Assembly: GCA_964247055.1 (NCBI GenBank)
Contig: OZ176058.1
Location: 1-64,000, forward strand
DNA: 64,000 nucleotides
From: Paragordius varius
Taxonomy: Eukaryota > Nematomorpha
Direction of reading: 5' to 3'
Position numbers and translations under genes: made by a program. Positions 49,992-62,766 of the stretch are shown here, piece after piece. The notes below the pieces were generated by a model that did not search any database, had not been told where the DNA came from, and saw only the letters and a program-made list of their open reading frames with translations. Position 1 is the stretch's first letter. Every line of letters begins with the position of its first letter.

Positions 49992-50265
49992 TACAGTAAA
50001 AATTAAAATTATACGGACAAAATTTAAAAATATAAAGACAATTTTTTTTCAAAAGACAAACTACTTTGTATATCATAATATGTTTTAATATAACTAATTT
50101 AATCAGCTGTGAAATATAGATATTATAAAACACAATGAATTCTAAATTTTAAAATGTTAAATAACTAGCTAATATGAGAAAAATTAAGGTTTTAAAAAGT
50201 ATGGTTGTCTTTGAGATAAAAATATTTGTCTTTTACGTTTTGTCCGAATTTTAATTTTTACTGTA
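49992..50265. mobile_element. Family A foldback MITE (unit 3)
   Basis: TACAGTAAAAATTAAAATTA to TTTTAATTTTTACTGTA. Confidence 0.88.
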
Positions 50266-50643
50266 TTTTTTTGTTAAATTCTTCCATATTGATTATATAA
50301 AATGACTTACGAGTGAAAATTTTATCAAAAATATTTTAGTTTTAGGACCTTTTTACTTCACAAAGCAATATAAATTTAATTTTTAGCAATATCGAGAGCC
50401 TGTGTTTTTAGTAATGTAACCACAATATTTTGTAACATTAGTAACGAATTAAAAAAGTTTTACAGTAAATATTGAAATTATACAACAAACGTAATAAATA
50501 AAAAATAAAGTAAAATCCGAAATTATACGGACAAAATGTAAAAATTTAAAGAAATATTTTTTCTAAAGGACAACTATTATATTTTAAACTTTGATTTTTC
50601 AACAATTATTTCATCACAATCTTAAATTTTATAATTGGGTGTA

Positions 50644-50922
50644 TTACAGTAAAAATTGAAATTATACGGACAAAACGTAGAATATAAAAACAAATATTTT
50701 TTCCCAAAAGACAAGCATAATTTAAATATTGATTTCTCTTATATAAATTATATAATTACAATTATATAATATATATTTGATAGATTATCAATTTTATTTG
50801 CAGTTTATAACAATGGGTTATATTTAAAAAAATCATGATTTAAAAAGTATGGTGGTATTTTAGAAAAAAACATTTTATATTACATTTTTTTACGTTTTGT
50901 CCGTATTATTTCAGCTTTTCCT
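50644..50922. mobile_element. Family A foldback MITE
   Basis: TACAGTAAAAATTGAAATTA to ACGTTTTGTCCGTATTATTT. Two truncated 5' arms sit directly upstream (50,460-50,560). Confidence 0.82.
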
Positions 50923-51577
50923 ATATAAATTGTTTTCAGCATTATATAGTAAAAATATGATATTCTTTGAAATATAGAAATGTAACCTATTCTCGATTGA
51001 AATTAAGGAACTATTCCAAATATGTAATTATTTAACTTTATATTAAAATCAGTCTCATTCTACAATTGACTTAATCCAAGGTATGTATTCCTTGACTGAG
51101 GTAAAAATTTCAGGATTTTTTTGGTCTATTTCAACCAACTGCATAATAGTAACTAGTAATTCCAGACAATTTAATAATAGATTATTTATGATTTATATAA
51201 AAAATATTTTTTACTGGTAACAAATATTCTTATTATAGAGGCAAAACGTGAAAATGTAAAACTATTTTTTAGGCAAGACTTGTTTTTATATCACTGATTG
51301 TTTTCAACTGCAAAGTGTGGAATATGGGATGTATAGTAAAACAATCTATTATGTCTTTTGCAATTGTAACTGAATAATTTATATGGAAAAAATTAAGGTT
51401 TAAAAAATTTTTCATTTGTGTCCGTATAATTCCAATTTTTACTGTATATTCTTTCCATACTTTGCATTCAAACAATCATTTATACTATAGTTCATCGGTC
51501 TTTTAAAAAAATATTTGTGTTTATGTATTTTACGTTTTGACTTAATAATTTCAATTTTTACTGTAATTACCTGACTA

Positions 51578-51838
51578 ATCTAGGATAATTCAAATTCACC
51601 CTCGAACAATCAAAGTCACCCTTGAACAATTCAAATTTACCCTTGAACAATTTAAATTCACCCTAAAAATAAATTATGTGTTTTTAAACTAATATAACTC
51701 ATTATTAATATAAAATATATCTTTATGGCATAATTATTTTTACAAATTTTATTTTTTAAAATTATAAAAAATATATAGGTAATTTTTCATCTTAAAAAAT
51801 TTATAAATTATTTGAGGGTGAATTTAAATTGTAAGTAT
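51578..51838. mobile_element. Family C element
   Basis: Left arm of four CAATTYAAATTCACCCT-like units (51,588-51,665); right arm GAGGGTGAATTTAAATTGTA. Confidence 0.65.
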
Positions 51839-52025
51839 ATATTACATGACAAACGTTTCGCATGCCATATTATACTCCTGCGCAAATTCGATTCATTACT
51901 TTAACTTTATTGTAGGCATATTTGGTTTTGCAATCGATTTGTAATAAGTGATAAGCCACACTTCTTTCATTTTATCAGAAAATTTTCACTCGATTAAAAA
52001 AATAGAAAACCAAATAATGAAATTT

Positions 52026-52279
52026 TACAGTAAAAATTGAAATTATACGGACAAAATATAAAAATATAAAACAAATTATTTTTGCAAAAAACATAAATCT
52101 TAATCTACCCTATATAAATAATTTTCTTACAATAAAATTAATGATTGGTTACCAACATCTCTATTTAATAGTTTGACAATGAGTTATAATCACCAAAAAA
52201 TGAGATTTGAAAAGTAGGGTGTTTTTTAAAAAAAATATTTGCCTTTTTATACGTCCGTATAATTTCAATTTTTACTGTA
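52026..52279. mobile_element. Family A foldback MITE
   Basis: TACAGTAAAAATTGAAATTA to TTTCAATTTTTACTGTA. Confidence 0.88.
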
Positions 52280-52591
52280 AGTCTGACCAACATTGTAACT
52301 TTTAAGCTAATTACAATAAGAATTAATATGATATAATCATTTTGATTTTTCTTATATAAACCATTTAATTAAATAAAATATATATGCTAATATTAATTTA
52401 CATTGCTCTAGCCATAATTTTTTCTTAAAAAATCAAGTTATACACCAAGCCTTCGAAAAAAATATTCTTTATTACTTTTTGTGATTATATGTATTTTACC
52501 TTTAAATTTTTACTTCCTACCATATAGTACAACAAAGATTTGTCTTAAAATTATAAAGCATATAATTTATTCATCATATTTTTTTCAGATT

Positions 52592-52774
52592 TATTATAGG
52601 CCCATCCAGTGGAACAGTCTCGGCCAGTAGTATTGAAGTATTCGTATTTGGTAAACAGATTAGATTCAAAAAATTATCTAAAGGAGCAGTTTCTGTTAAT
52701 TCAAGAATGGTGTATCACCGATGTGGGATGACTGGGCTTAATATCAAAAAAATTTCCTTTATGTTTTTATTCTA
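52592..52774 (+). other. Exon-like open frame after a strong acceptor, unrecognised
   Basis: Follows ttttttcag and reads FIIGPSSGTVSASSIEVFVF, GKQIRFKKLSKGAVSVNSRM and VYHRCGMTGLNIKK before a stop. GC content is clearly above the surroundings, which suggests coding or former coding sequence. I do not recognise the product; the minus strand also has an open stretch. Confidence 0.35.
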
Positions 52775-53172
52775 AATATAAGTTTTATTAATAAATATTT
52801 TATTTGTTAATAATATATTCATACGTTTGCTAAATTAATTCTTGTATTGTCATTCACGTATGGAATCCTTAAATTTTAACATAGTTTATCCAAAATATAT
52901 CCAAATTACATACAGTTTTTTAACTTCTAGATGTATAATGTTGGTTAACTCAGGGGTATGTCAACACAAATATTATGGCGGCTATTTTAATAATTTTTGG
53001 GGTTTTATATTTTTAGTCCAATTATGATTGATAAATAATCGTAACCATTTTGATTTAAACCCAATTATTTATTTTAATAAAAATTTTTATAGCACCTTTT
53101 TGTGCCAAAAAAAGTGTGTTGAACATCCCTGAGTAGCTTTAAAACCCGATTGAATTACACAGCTATATTTAA

Positions 53173-53568
53173 TATACCATTTACAGTTCAAATTCACCCT
53201 TGAACAATTCAAATTCACCCTTGAGCAATTCAAATTCACCCTTGAACAATTCAAATTCACCCTTGAGCAATTCAAATTCACCCCCTTGAACAATTCATAT
53301 TCACCCTAAAAATAAATTATGTGTTTTCGAACTAATATAACTCATTATTAATATGAAATATATGTTTTATGGTATAGTTTATTATTTTATATCATTTTAA
53401 TTTAAAACAAAACTTTTATTTTTGAAAAATATAAAATTTAGGTAATTTTTAATCTTAAAAAACATATATTTTATTTGAGGGTGAATTAAATTGTTCAAGG
53501 GTGAAATTGAATTGCTTAAGGGGGTAATTGAATTGTTTAAGGGTCATATTGAATTGTAAATGGTATAT
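53173..53568. mobile_element. Family C element with expanded arms
   Basis: Outer inverted ends TATACCATTTACAGTTCAA and TTGTAAATGGTATA. The left arm has about six 21-bp units (CAATTCAAATTCACCCTTGA); the right arm has about four inverted, more diverged units. The core matches the copies at 15,811 and 46,815 (AATAAATTATGTGTTTTC). Confidence 0.8.
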
Positions 53569-53621
53569 CACCAAATATCAAAATTTTTCTGATAAAATAT
53601 GAATCTTCCAAAGATTTACAA

Positions 53622-53693
53622 TTACACCATAAAATCCATGCCTGCTGCGTATGCGATTAAAACTCCAAAAATAGCGGCGAAAAAGTTAAATTT
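53622..53693 (-). other. Possible exon, hydrophobic segment
   Basis: Minus strand reads KFNFFAAIFGVLIAYAAGMD then FMV and stop; ATG-gtgtaa could be a donor. Higher GC than flanks. Resembles a membrane helix of a channel or carrier, but no family can be named. Confidence 0.25.
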
Positions 53694-53925
53694 TTAATTT
53701 TATATTTCTAAATTTATTTAAGCATAATTTTTATTTGGTTTACATACCTTTTAAGATAAGAGGTAATATAAAATAGCATAAAAGGTTAATGAAGTGTTAA
53801 ATAAAATTATAAAATAAAAGTTTAGTAAAAAATAATGGTTGCTATATTTTTCTATCGATGTATTTAATGAATAATTATATTGTGTAACTTGGGTGTCTAT
53901 ATATTGTATTTTTTTAAACGTTTGA

Positions 53926-54110
53926 TACCATTTACAATTTTAATTCACCCTCGAACAATTCAATTTCACCCTTAAACAATTTAAATACACCCTCGAACAA
54001 TTCAAATTCACCCTTATACAATTTAAATACACCCTCGAATAATTCAAATTCACCCTCGAACAATTATTCTAGGTCACCCTAAAAATAAATTGTGTTTTCT
54101 TACATACGGA
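53926..54110. mobile_element. Family C left arm, truncated
   Basis: GATACCATTTACAATTTTAA, then about six CACCCTCGAACAATTYAAAT-like units and the CACCCTAAAAATAAATTGTG core; no right arm. Confidence 0.65.
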
Positions 54111-54123
54111 AAGTTTAAATAAT

Positions 54124-54228
54124 TTATATGGATTCCTTAGAGTTCCCCAAACGTTGCTTCAAGGATTTCGTTATATGGTATACCTCCCACACAGCGACTA
54201 ATCCAAATAAGGCTTGCATAAATTTTTT
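54124..54228 (-). other. Possible exon, unrecognised
   Basis: After acceptor gttttatag the minus strand reads KKFMQALFGLVAVWEVYHIT and KSLKQRLGNSKESI with a stop. GAG-gtatac inside could be a donor leading to the hydrophobic segment at 53,622-53,693. Product unknown. Confidence 0.3.
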
Positions 54229-54229
54229 C

Positions 54230-55385
54230 TATAAAACGCAAACTCGTATAGTCTCATAATTTATGGTAAAATTAAGATTTTAATGTCACGTTATTAGTTT
54301 TATATACACGGCGTATTTTACAGTAGATGGAGGATTGCCAGCGGTTTATTGAAAGTGACGGAAAATACCAAAAACCATGATTTAATCGCTACCATTTTAT
54401 AAATTACCCGAAAATTAGTTATTAAACTTAAAGAGTGTCGGAATTAATAGTAAGTTAAACAAAGCGCTTGACTAAAATATCTTTATATACTCAAAATAGT
54501 TAAAATCTTTGATGATTCCATCTTTTTTGTGTCTGTTTTTACAAATATTTTCTTTTGAGACACGTTATTTTTACATAGTAGTCTATTTAAAAAATGTGGG
54601 ACTATTCCTTATACTGGATGTAGGCAAAACCCTATTAAATTTAGTAACAAAACATCAATCTCTGAATTTTGCTTTAAATGCAGCCGACCCGCTAAAAATT
54701 TTGAAATTTATAATTTGCAGAAAAAGCTTACAAAATCTTACTTAAAATTAATATTTCTACCATATTTTTCTAAATTAATCTAATCAAAATGACAGAAACT
54801 AGAAAAATTGCTATATTGTGCTTGCATTTTACAGTTCATGTTTGTAATCTAATAATTTGTTTATAAATACCCATATAGATTTTTTAAGTCATAAGAGTTT
54901 AATTAGCTATAAATGCCTTCATGGCGTGACTGTAACCGCATTTAATAATAATCAATAAGTAATTTTCTAACATAAGTACATCATGAAGAATAAATTTAAA
55001 AAATTGTAAATGAAATTAAATGTAAAAATACCAAATTCGCATTGTTTAAAATTATTAAGGATACATGGTAACTTATGTAAACGGTTAAACTAATGTTGGG
55101 TTGATTGGGAACAAATATTTTAGAATAAAATTGCATTCATAATAAGCAATCAAACCTGTAATCAATTTTTGATTCGTTAAATAGCAAATACTCATTGTCC
55201 GAATACAAAGTAGAGTTTTAGAAATCAAACCCAACACCCATTTTTAAAGACATAACACGCTTTGAAACACAACAGATGGCGGAATTCTTTAATCGGATTT
55301 TAACTCATAAGCCTTTTAAAAGAGCCGGCTAAGTTTTCCAACACACACAGTGTAATAATGTAGAAACAATGAAAATGGGTACTTA
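54230..55385. other. Intergenic, nothing firm
   Basis: A few GC-richer patches (near 54,310-54,420 and 55,270-55,330) but no exon I can support on either strand. Confidence 0.4.
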
Positions 55386-55389
55386 GGCA

Positions 55390-55666
55390 TACAGTAAAAA
55401 TTGAAATTATAAGGACAAAACATAAAAATATAAAGACAACCATACCTTTTTAAACTCCATTATTCAAAATATAACTCATTGTTCAAATGCAAATTATAAA
55501 ATTGATATGTAAAATAAATGCACAATCAATTATGTAGTTTACGATTGTAATTAAATATTTTGTATAACAAAAATTAAGGTTATAACAAGTATGATTGTCT
55601 TTTGAAAAAAAATATTGTCTTTATAGTTTTACGTTTTATCCGTATAATTTCAGTTTTTACTCTATT
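55390..55666. mobile_element. Family A foldback MITE
   Basis: TACAGTAAAAATTGAAATTA to TTTCAGTTTTTACTCTA. Confidence 0.82.
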
Positions 55667-55890
55667 GCTGGTGTGGTCGAGAACGTTACGTTTAAAGATT
55701 TTTTGATAATAATTAAAATTATACCTAAATTTTCTCATGATTTAGTAAAAATTCGCTTACAACTTACATGGGCACAAGCCTTAAACCTTTCGAGATTTCG
55801 ATTTCCAAAAAAGATATTGCCAAGGATTTTGAATTTGAAAGTCTAAAACAATAGAGTTGTTACATTGGATGATAGAGGAAAATAACGAAA

Positions 55891-56160
55891 TACAGTAAAA
55901 ACTGAAATTATGCTATGGACAAAACGTAAAAATATAAAGACAAATATTTTTTTCACATACTTTTTATAACCTTAATTTTTGCCATATTAAATATTTAATT
56001 AAAATCGTAAAATACATAATTTTTTGTGCTATGAATTTACATTTTCATATTAAATTATGCAGTTCAAAACAATGAGTTATATTTAAAAAAATTAAGGTTA
56101 AAAAGTATGGTTGTCTTTTTAAAAAAACATTATGTCCGTATAATTTCAATCTTTACTGCA
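55891..56160. mobile_element. Family A foldback MITE
   Basis: TACAGTAAAAACTGAAATTA to TTTCAATCTTTACTGCA. Confidence 0.85.
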
Positions 56161-56359
56161 AATTAACTTATGGTTAACCATAAACTAGATGTCTACAGAC
56201 CCATCAAATTAAGACCATTTTTTAAGGAATTCACTCATAATCAGTTGCAATATAAGTAAAAGAGCTATAATTGTAAACGATATAGGCTTAAAATGGGAGG
56301 ATATGTAGTTGACTGGACCTAAGCTTATATTATGTTAATGAGACCGTAAAAATGATAAA

Positions 56360-56642
56360 TACAGTAAAAACTGAAATTATACGGAAGGAAACGTAAAAAT
56401 AAAAAGACAAATATTTTTTTCAAAAGACAAAACCAAACTTTTTATAACCTTAATTTTTGCTCTATATAATATTTAATTACAATCGTAAACTACATAATAT
56501 ATTGAGGTATTAATTTACATATCTATTTTATATTCCGGTTTAAACAATCAGTTATATTTTAAAAAATTAAGATTTAAAAAATATGGTTGTCTTTTAGAAA
56601 AAAATATTTGTCTTTTTTACATTTGGTCCATGTGAACTGTAT
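56360..56642. mobile_element. Family A foldback MITE
   Basis: TACAGTAAAAACTGAAATTA at the left; right end worn (ACATTTGGTCCATGTGAACT). Confidence 0.75.
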
Positions 56643-56649
56643 GTGTTAA

Positions 56650-57835
56650 AAACACGCTGACCAGTTAATATATATTAAAAGCTTTATTTATATTTTCACT
56701 AAGAAACCCCCCCTCAATGACACCCCATATTTTTAAGCTATTTATTTATATTCATAAAAGTCCAGAAAAATTAATAATTTAAAAGTTTTTAAAATTAAGG
56801 AAACATTGAAAGATTCATATTGTTGAAGAATAAAAGCAGTAAGACGTGTTTTAGATCTCTTAGAAAAGTAAATTGAAACATTTTTTAATAAACATCAATT
56901 TTTAAATTTTGACGGTTCTCTATTGATTTAAATTATACAAAATATCAATACATTTTTTTACAAAAAAAACTTTCACAACCTTGAAATATGGTAAATAGAA
57001 AAACAACTATATTTATTGTCAATACAAATTCTGTATGTTAAAAATAAAAATCTCACAATTTACATGTTTTATAAAAGAAATATTTTCTCCACAAAAATCT
57101 TACTCTGTTTGTTTTGAGATTAAAGAAAATTAACTGAACCTATATTATTATATGTAATAAAAATAATTTTACCCATTAATCTCTGTGTTTTTTATATTTA
57201 AAAATATTCAAGGTTCAATAAAAATTAAAAGATGTTTTATGCCTAATACTTTTTCTTTTATTTAAAATCGATAACTATCGATATAATTAATATATATTTG
57301 TAAATATTTAAATTTATAATATATAAAACTTTTTGTGTTTAATATTTTTATAATTTTTATGAAATTCTACAAGCTAAATATAAATTTTATTAAAATCAAA
57401 CCAAATATACGTTTTTAAATATAATAAAATTGTCCAACAGAAAAATTTAAAAATTTATATATAACTAAAATAAAATTAAATTAAGATATAAATAATTATT
57501 TGAACGAAAAACTGTTGAAAAGACTTTTTGAAAGTTCAATGTCATAATAAAAAACATTAAATAATTTATTTTTTATATTTTCAAGCAAAAAAAAGATGAC
57601 ATCTGTCGCCATAAACCGAAAAAACATGCATTAATAAATAATTAGCTTTAAAAACAAATTACGCATTTCTTGTAAAAACAAAATAAAAGATTTAATATTA
57701 TTTTCTATTTTTTTGAAATATTTTTACTATAAAATCTTTGAGGGAAGCCAAAAAATATTTGTTTAAGCATAAATTAATTTAATAATTCAATAAATTTAAG
57801 ATTTATTTTAGTATTATAATAAAAATTAATACAGT
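56650..57835. other. Very AT-rich intergenic DNA
   Basis: No exon, no clear repeat. Poly-C patch at about 56,707-56,713. Confidence 0.5.
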
Positions 57836-57839
57836 ATGC

Positions 57840-58019
57840 ATTTTAATGCTTACTTATTTCAGACTTTAGTTGGGGGCCATTTGAAACACAGGACATTAGT
57901 GTATGGGAAAAAACAACAAAATGTTTAAAAAACAATTTTTTCCTTTATTTTTTCCATACATTACTATCCTGTGTTGCGAATTGCCATACTATAGTGTTAA
58001 TTAAAAAACAACCATTAAA
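57840..58019. mobile_element. Family B MITE
   Basis: Inner inverted AACACAGGACATTAGTGTAT and ATACATTACTATCCTGTGTT; right end AACAACCATTAAA complementary to a worn left end. Confidence 0.75.
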
Positions 58020-58349
58020 CTGTTCAAAGAGAATTTTAAAATTTTAACTAGATATATTTTTACAAGGCAAACGAATATTTTAAAAATTGATTTTAAAAAT
58101 ACAAAATCGTGGTTTTGGTTTGTTAATCTCAATAAAATATAAGTATTTCATCTGGTAGAGGTTTGAAAAGGTATAATCTAAAATTTACTTTAATACTGTA
58201 ATATTCAGAAAAAATTTAAAAATTTTAACTAGATATATTTTTAAAAAGGCAAACATATATTTTAAAAATTGATTTTAGAAATAAAAAATCATAGTTTTGA
58301 GTTGATAATATTAATACAAAGTATATCTGGAAAAGGTAAGACATAACCT

Positions 58350-58620
58350 AAAAATTGAAATAATTATACGGACAAAACGTAAAAATATAAAGACAGATGT
58401 TTTTTTTTCAAAAAACCGCCCTACATTTTTTTAAAAAAATAATTCATTTTTAAAGGACAAAGCAAATTGAGATCTAGATTGATGACATAATCAATATTGT
58501 ATTTTAAAATTGTAATTAAATATTTATTCAATAAAAAGTACTGTTTAAAAAAGTATTAGGTTGTCTTTTTTAAAAAAATCTTTATATTTTTATATTTTTA
58601 GGTTTTATTAATTTTTTACA
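58350..58620. mobile_element. Family A foldback MITE, worn
   Basis: AAATAATTATACGGACAAAA at the left; the right arm has decayed to TTTTTAGGTTTTATTAATTT. Confidence 0.55.
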
Positions 58621-58790
58621 ATATTTATAATTTAATTATTTTCTACTGTTTTTAAAACATAATATATTTAAATTAATTGTTGGACAATTTTACACAATTA
58701 AAAACTTTTTTTATTATAATTTTAAATTTTTTTAAATAACTTTTTCATGATTTAATTTATATATAATTTTAATAGGTGAATATATAATAG

Positions 58791-58821
<31 letters not shown>

Positions 58822-59219
58822 TATTTATTATTATTAAATATAAATAATTTTTGTATTGGGATAATTTAGGAATGCAGAAACATGAAAAGAACAGATTTTT
58901 TATTCAATATCCGATTTTCTAAAAATAAAAACAAAAAACAAAACAAAAAATATTTAATAACCCAATCGATTATTTCCGTAAATCTAAAATATATATATAT
59001 ATTAATTTATAATAAATATTTTTGTTAATTAAAAATATATATTTATTTGCATATTCCTTATATTTTTATATATTTTATTCGCTCACCCAGTTTTTAAAGG
59101 ATAGGTAATTTAAATAATTTTTGAAATTTTGAGTTTAATTTAATTTAGAATTTTTATATATTTTAATGATTTTTTAAATTTTTTGAAATTTTTAGAATGT
59201 TAAGATAAAATAATTTGAA

Positions 59220-60220
59220 TTTTAGTAATTAGAATTATACGGACAAAAGGTAAAAATATAAAGACAAATATTTTTTTTGAAAGACAAACCACACTTTTTA
59301 AAAAATCTAAATGTTTAAATATAAATCATGGTTTTATTATATAAAATTAAAATTGTAACAAAGATTTTTTAAAATATTAGCTAAGTATTTAAAATAATCA
59401 AAACATAATTATTTTATAATACAGTAAAATTACACGAAATATTTTTTTTCTAAAAGACAACCCTACTTTTAAAATCCAAATTTTTAAATATAATTTATGG
59501 TTTGAAAATTATAACTAAAGAGTAATTTTTTCGAAGATATTTAAAAATTAACTATGATTGTTTTTAAAATATTTAAATGCTTAAAATGCTGTATTGAATA
59601 TATATAATAAAATCTATACGGACAAATATTTTTTTTCTAAAAGAAAACCTACTTTTAAAATCCAAATTTTTAAATATAATTTATGGTTTTAAAATTATAA
59701 CTAAAGAGTAATTTTTTCGAAGATATATTAAAATTAACTATGATTATTTCATATAAAATATTTAAAATGATCAAAATATGTTTTTTAGATACAGTAAAAA
59801 TTACGCGGACAAATATTTTTTTACTAAAAGACAACCTTTCTTTTAAGATCTAAATTTTTAAATATAATTTATGGTTTTAAAATTATAACTAAAGAGTAAT
59901 TTTTTTGAAGATATTTTAAAATTAACTGTGATTATTTTTTATATAATATTTATAATGATCAAAATATGATTTTTAGATACCGTAAAACTTATACAGCCAT
60001 ATATTTTTTTCTGAAAGAAATTAATTTTTAACTCCATTTTTTAAAATATAACTAACTCATTATTGTTTCAAATTGCAATTTACAAAATTGATATGTATAT
60101 TGGTGACACAATCAATTCTATATCTAACAATTGTAATTAAATAGAATAAATTTGGTTGTGTCTTTTGTTAAAAAAATTGTCTGTATATTTTTATGTTTTG
60201 TCTCTATAATATATTTCTGA
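59220..60220. repeat. Cluster of family A remnants in tandem (about 190-bp period)
   Basis: After a copy at 59,225-59,400, three units starting near 59,420, 59,610 and 59,790 share ACAAATATTTTTTTCTAAAA, TATAATTTATGGTTTTAAAA and AAAGAGTAATTTTTTCGAAG. A full left arm reappears near 59,985. Confidence 0.7.
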
Positions 60221-60229
60221 AGGAAAAAT

Positions 60230-61825
60230 TTTGGTTTTAAATGTAATTTTTTTATATTTTAACATTTTGTTCGTATATAATTTCAAATATTTTTGAATAT
60301 TTTAAAGTTTTTATTAATAAAAAATATTTTTTAACAATATTTTATTAATGAATTATTTAAATTTTTAGTATAAATTTTAATTTAGATTTTTTAATTAATT
60401 TTCTGGATTTTAAATTTATTTTATTATCCAAGGATTATTCAAAAATTACAGTTGTTTCCGAAATAAAAAAATTTCATTTTTAAATTTTCAATTTTTTATG
60501 TTGTTTAAAACATAAATATTAAAATTTGATCTAAATTTAATATAAAAAAATAATTTATATTAAATCAAAATTAATATATATTTTAAAAGTTTATATAATT
60601 TTATATCGCAGATATTTAAAAATTCGCTAAAATTTTACTAAATTTGAACAAAAATACCAAGGTTTCTAAGCCATATGTTGATTTTTAATTTTGATTTTTG
60701 ATATTTTTATCTATAAATTTTCAATTTTTAGCTATTTTTTATGTTTTTTTTCGATATTTTCATTCTCAATGACCACAATCTACATTCTAAATATATTTTT
60801 AATAAAAAAATTATTTTTAAACTCAAATCTCAAATAAAAAATTAAATTTTTCTAAAAAAATATTTTTATATCTAAAAAACGCAGCTGTTCTCAGTAATTC
60901 TTACGCAAATGCGCACAAAAAATATATTTTTTTCAAAACAATAAGCAATGTTATTACGTAATATAGTTTACGAAAAAATAAATTTTGTAAAAAAATTATT
61001 CTAGAAGCTTTTTTTATACGAATAATTTGGCATAAATTTAAAATATTTTAGTAATATTTTGTTGATAGGTTTTAAAGAGTTTAAAATATCCAAATATAAG
61101 CAAAATAAATTTTTTCCAATTAATGTTCAATTAAAAATATATAAATTATTGAAAAATTGGAACTTTTTAAGTATAAAAAATAAAAAAATGGTTAGAAAAT
61201 TTAATTTTAACTAAAAAATAGGTATAAAAACATATAATGAAATATTCCGGTTTTAAAATTAAGGTTATTTAGTGTGTTAATTTTCAATAACCTTTTATAC
61301 TATTTAATAAAAAATATTTTTTCCTATATTAATTTTATTGATTTTTAAAAATTAAGGCTATTTTTTTCATATTTTATTCTTAACCTTTCTTCAATTAAAA
61401 TAATTTTATATTAAAAAAATAATATAAACATAAAAAATAAGTATAAAAAAGAACCAAGTTACATATAAATAGCGTTTGAATTGTATTGGCTATTCAGTTT
61501 AATCATTTTTCTTTTTTACTATTTTACTATTTTAATTTTTTTGAAAAAAATCAATTATCATATTTATAAACATATTAGAAATAAATATATTAAACTTTAT
61601 TCTGCAAACAGATTTTATTAATTCTTAAAGCAAACAATCGTTTTTAATCCCCCCTCAGTTTTTTTCATTTATAATATCAGTTTTTTGCAAATTATTTAAT
61701 CTTTTAAACAATAAAATAAAGTTGATTCGCCATACCATTCCAAAGTTTAGAGGTAAAATCTTTTTAATTTGTTTAAATAAATATTTTAAATTTGACTAAT
61801 TTTTAATGTATATGGTCGATTCTAA
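60230..61825. other. Extremely AT-rich DNA upstream of the paramyosin gene
   Basis: Runs of A and T with few other bases; no exon or inverted-end element identified. Confidence 0.5.
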
Positions 61826-61829
61826 AAGA

Positions 61830-62110
61830 TACAGTAACTAAAATTATACGGACAAAATATTAAATATAAAGACAATTTTTTCTAAAAGAAACTCATACTC
61901 TTCAAACCTGAATTTATCCTCATTAAATAATTTAATTACAATCATACAATACATAAATTATGTAAACAATTTACATCTTAATTTTCTACTTTATAGTTTA
62001 AACAATGGTTATATCATTATAAAAATCAAGATTTATAAAGTATGGTTGTCTTATAGATAAAAATATTGTCTGTATATTTTGATTTTTTTTCCGCATAATT
62101 TCATTCGTTA
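61830..62110. mobile_element. Family A foldback MITE, worn
   Basis: TACAGTAACTAAAATTATAC at the left, TTTTTCCGCATAATTTCATT at the right. Confidence 0.65.
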
Positions 62111-62329
62111 GTATTGCAAAATTAAAAGACAAATGAAATAAATAAAGTTTGAAATCTCAATATAATAATTGTTTTAAGTGTCGTCTCATTCTTTAAGAAT
62201 AAATTTTCAAAAAACTTATCTGTAATTTTCAATTTACAAGACGAAATATTATTTTTATGACACTCCCCCCTAACCACTCACATTACAAATAATTTTAAAA
62301 CTATTCTATTTAACTCAAATCTTTCAATT

Positions 62330-62602
62330 ACTGAAATTATACGGACAAAACGTAAAAATATAAACACCAATATTTTTTTCTAAAAGGCAACCATACTTTT
62401 TAAACCTTAAATTTTCTAATATAAATTTTATAATTACAATTAAATATATAATTAATGTCACCAATATAGATATCAATTCTATAATTTGCAATTAGAAACA
62501 ATGAGTTACATTAAAAAATGAAGTTTAAAAAAGTATAGTTTTTTAAAAAAATATTTTTTATATTTTTAAGTTTTGTCCGTATAATTTTAATTTTTACTGT
62601 CA
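62330..62602. mobile_element. Family A foldback MITE
   Basis: ACTGAAATTATACGGACAAA to TTTTAATTTTTACTGTCA; about 180 bp upstream of the paramyosin start codon. Confidence 0.8.
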
Positions 62603-62766
62603 TATCAATTTTTTAAACCAATCTCTATTCCATATTTGGCAATCTAAAACGATACGCATTATTAAAAAATTAGGAGCCTAAAATATAATTATTTTGAAAA
62701 AATCATTAGTTTAATTTAGAAATTTAAAAATTCATATTTTAATTTTAATCTTTTTTTTACTTTTCA

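Larger units (their letters stand above)
48783..50265. repeat. Three tandem units of about 495 bp, each carrying a family A MITE
   Basis: Units start near 48,783, 49,278 and 49,778. Each has AAATTTTCTGAATAAA, GTAATGAA, a GC-rich GCGGYCCGCGAAGC box (48,909, 49,403, 49,901), TTTGACACA-like sequence and TCTAGAATATACAG at the MITE start. Confidence 0.85.

Noticed and set aside
53087..53293. Minus-strand frame with repeated VNLNCSR
   Set aside because: It is the translation of the 21-bp repeat units in a family C element arm; not a protein.
55595..55846. 83-codon plus-strand frame
   Set aside because: Starts inside a family A right arm and runs into AT-rich sequence; no domain or splice support.
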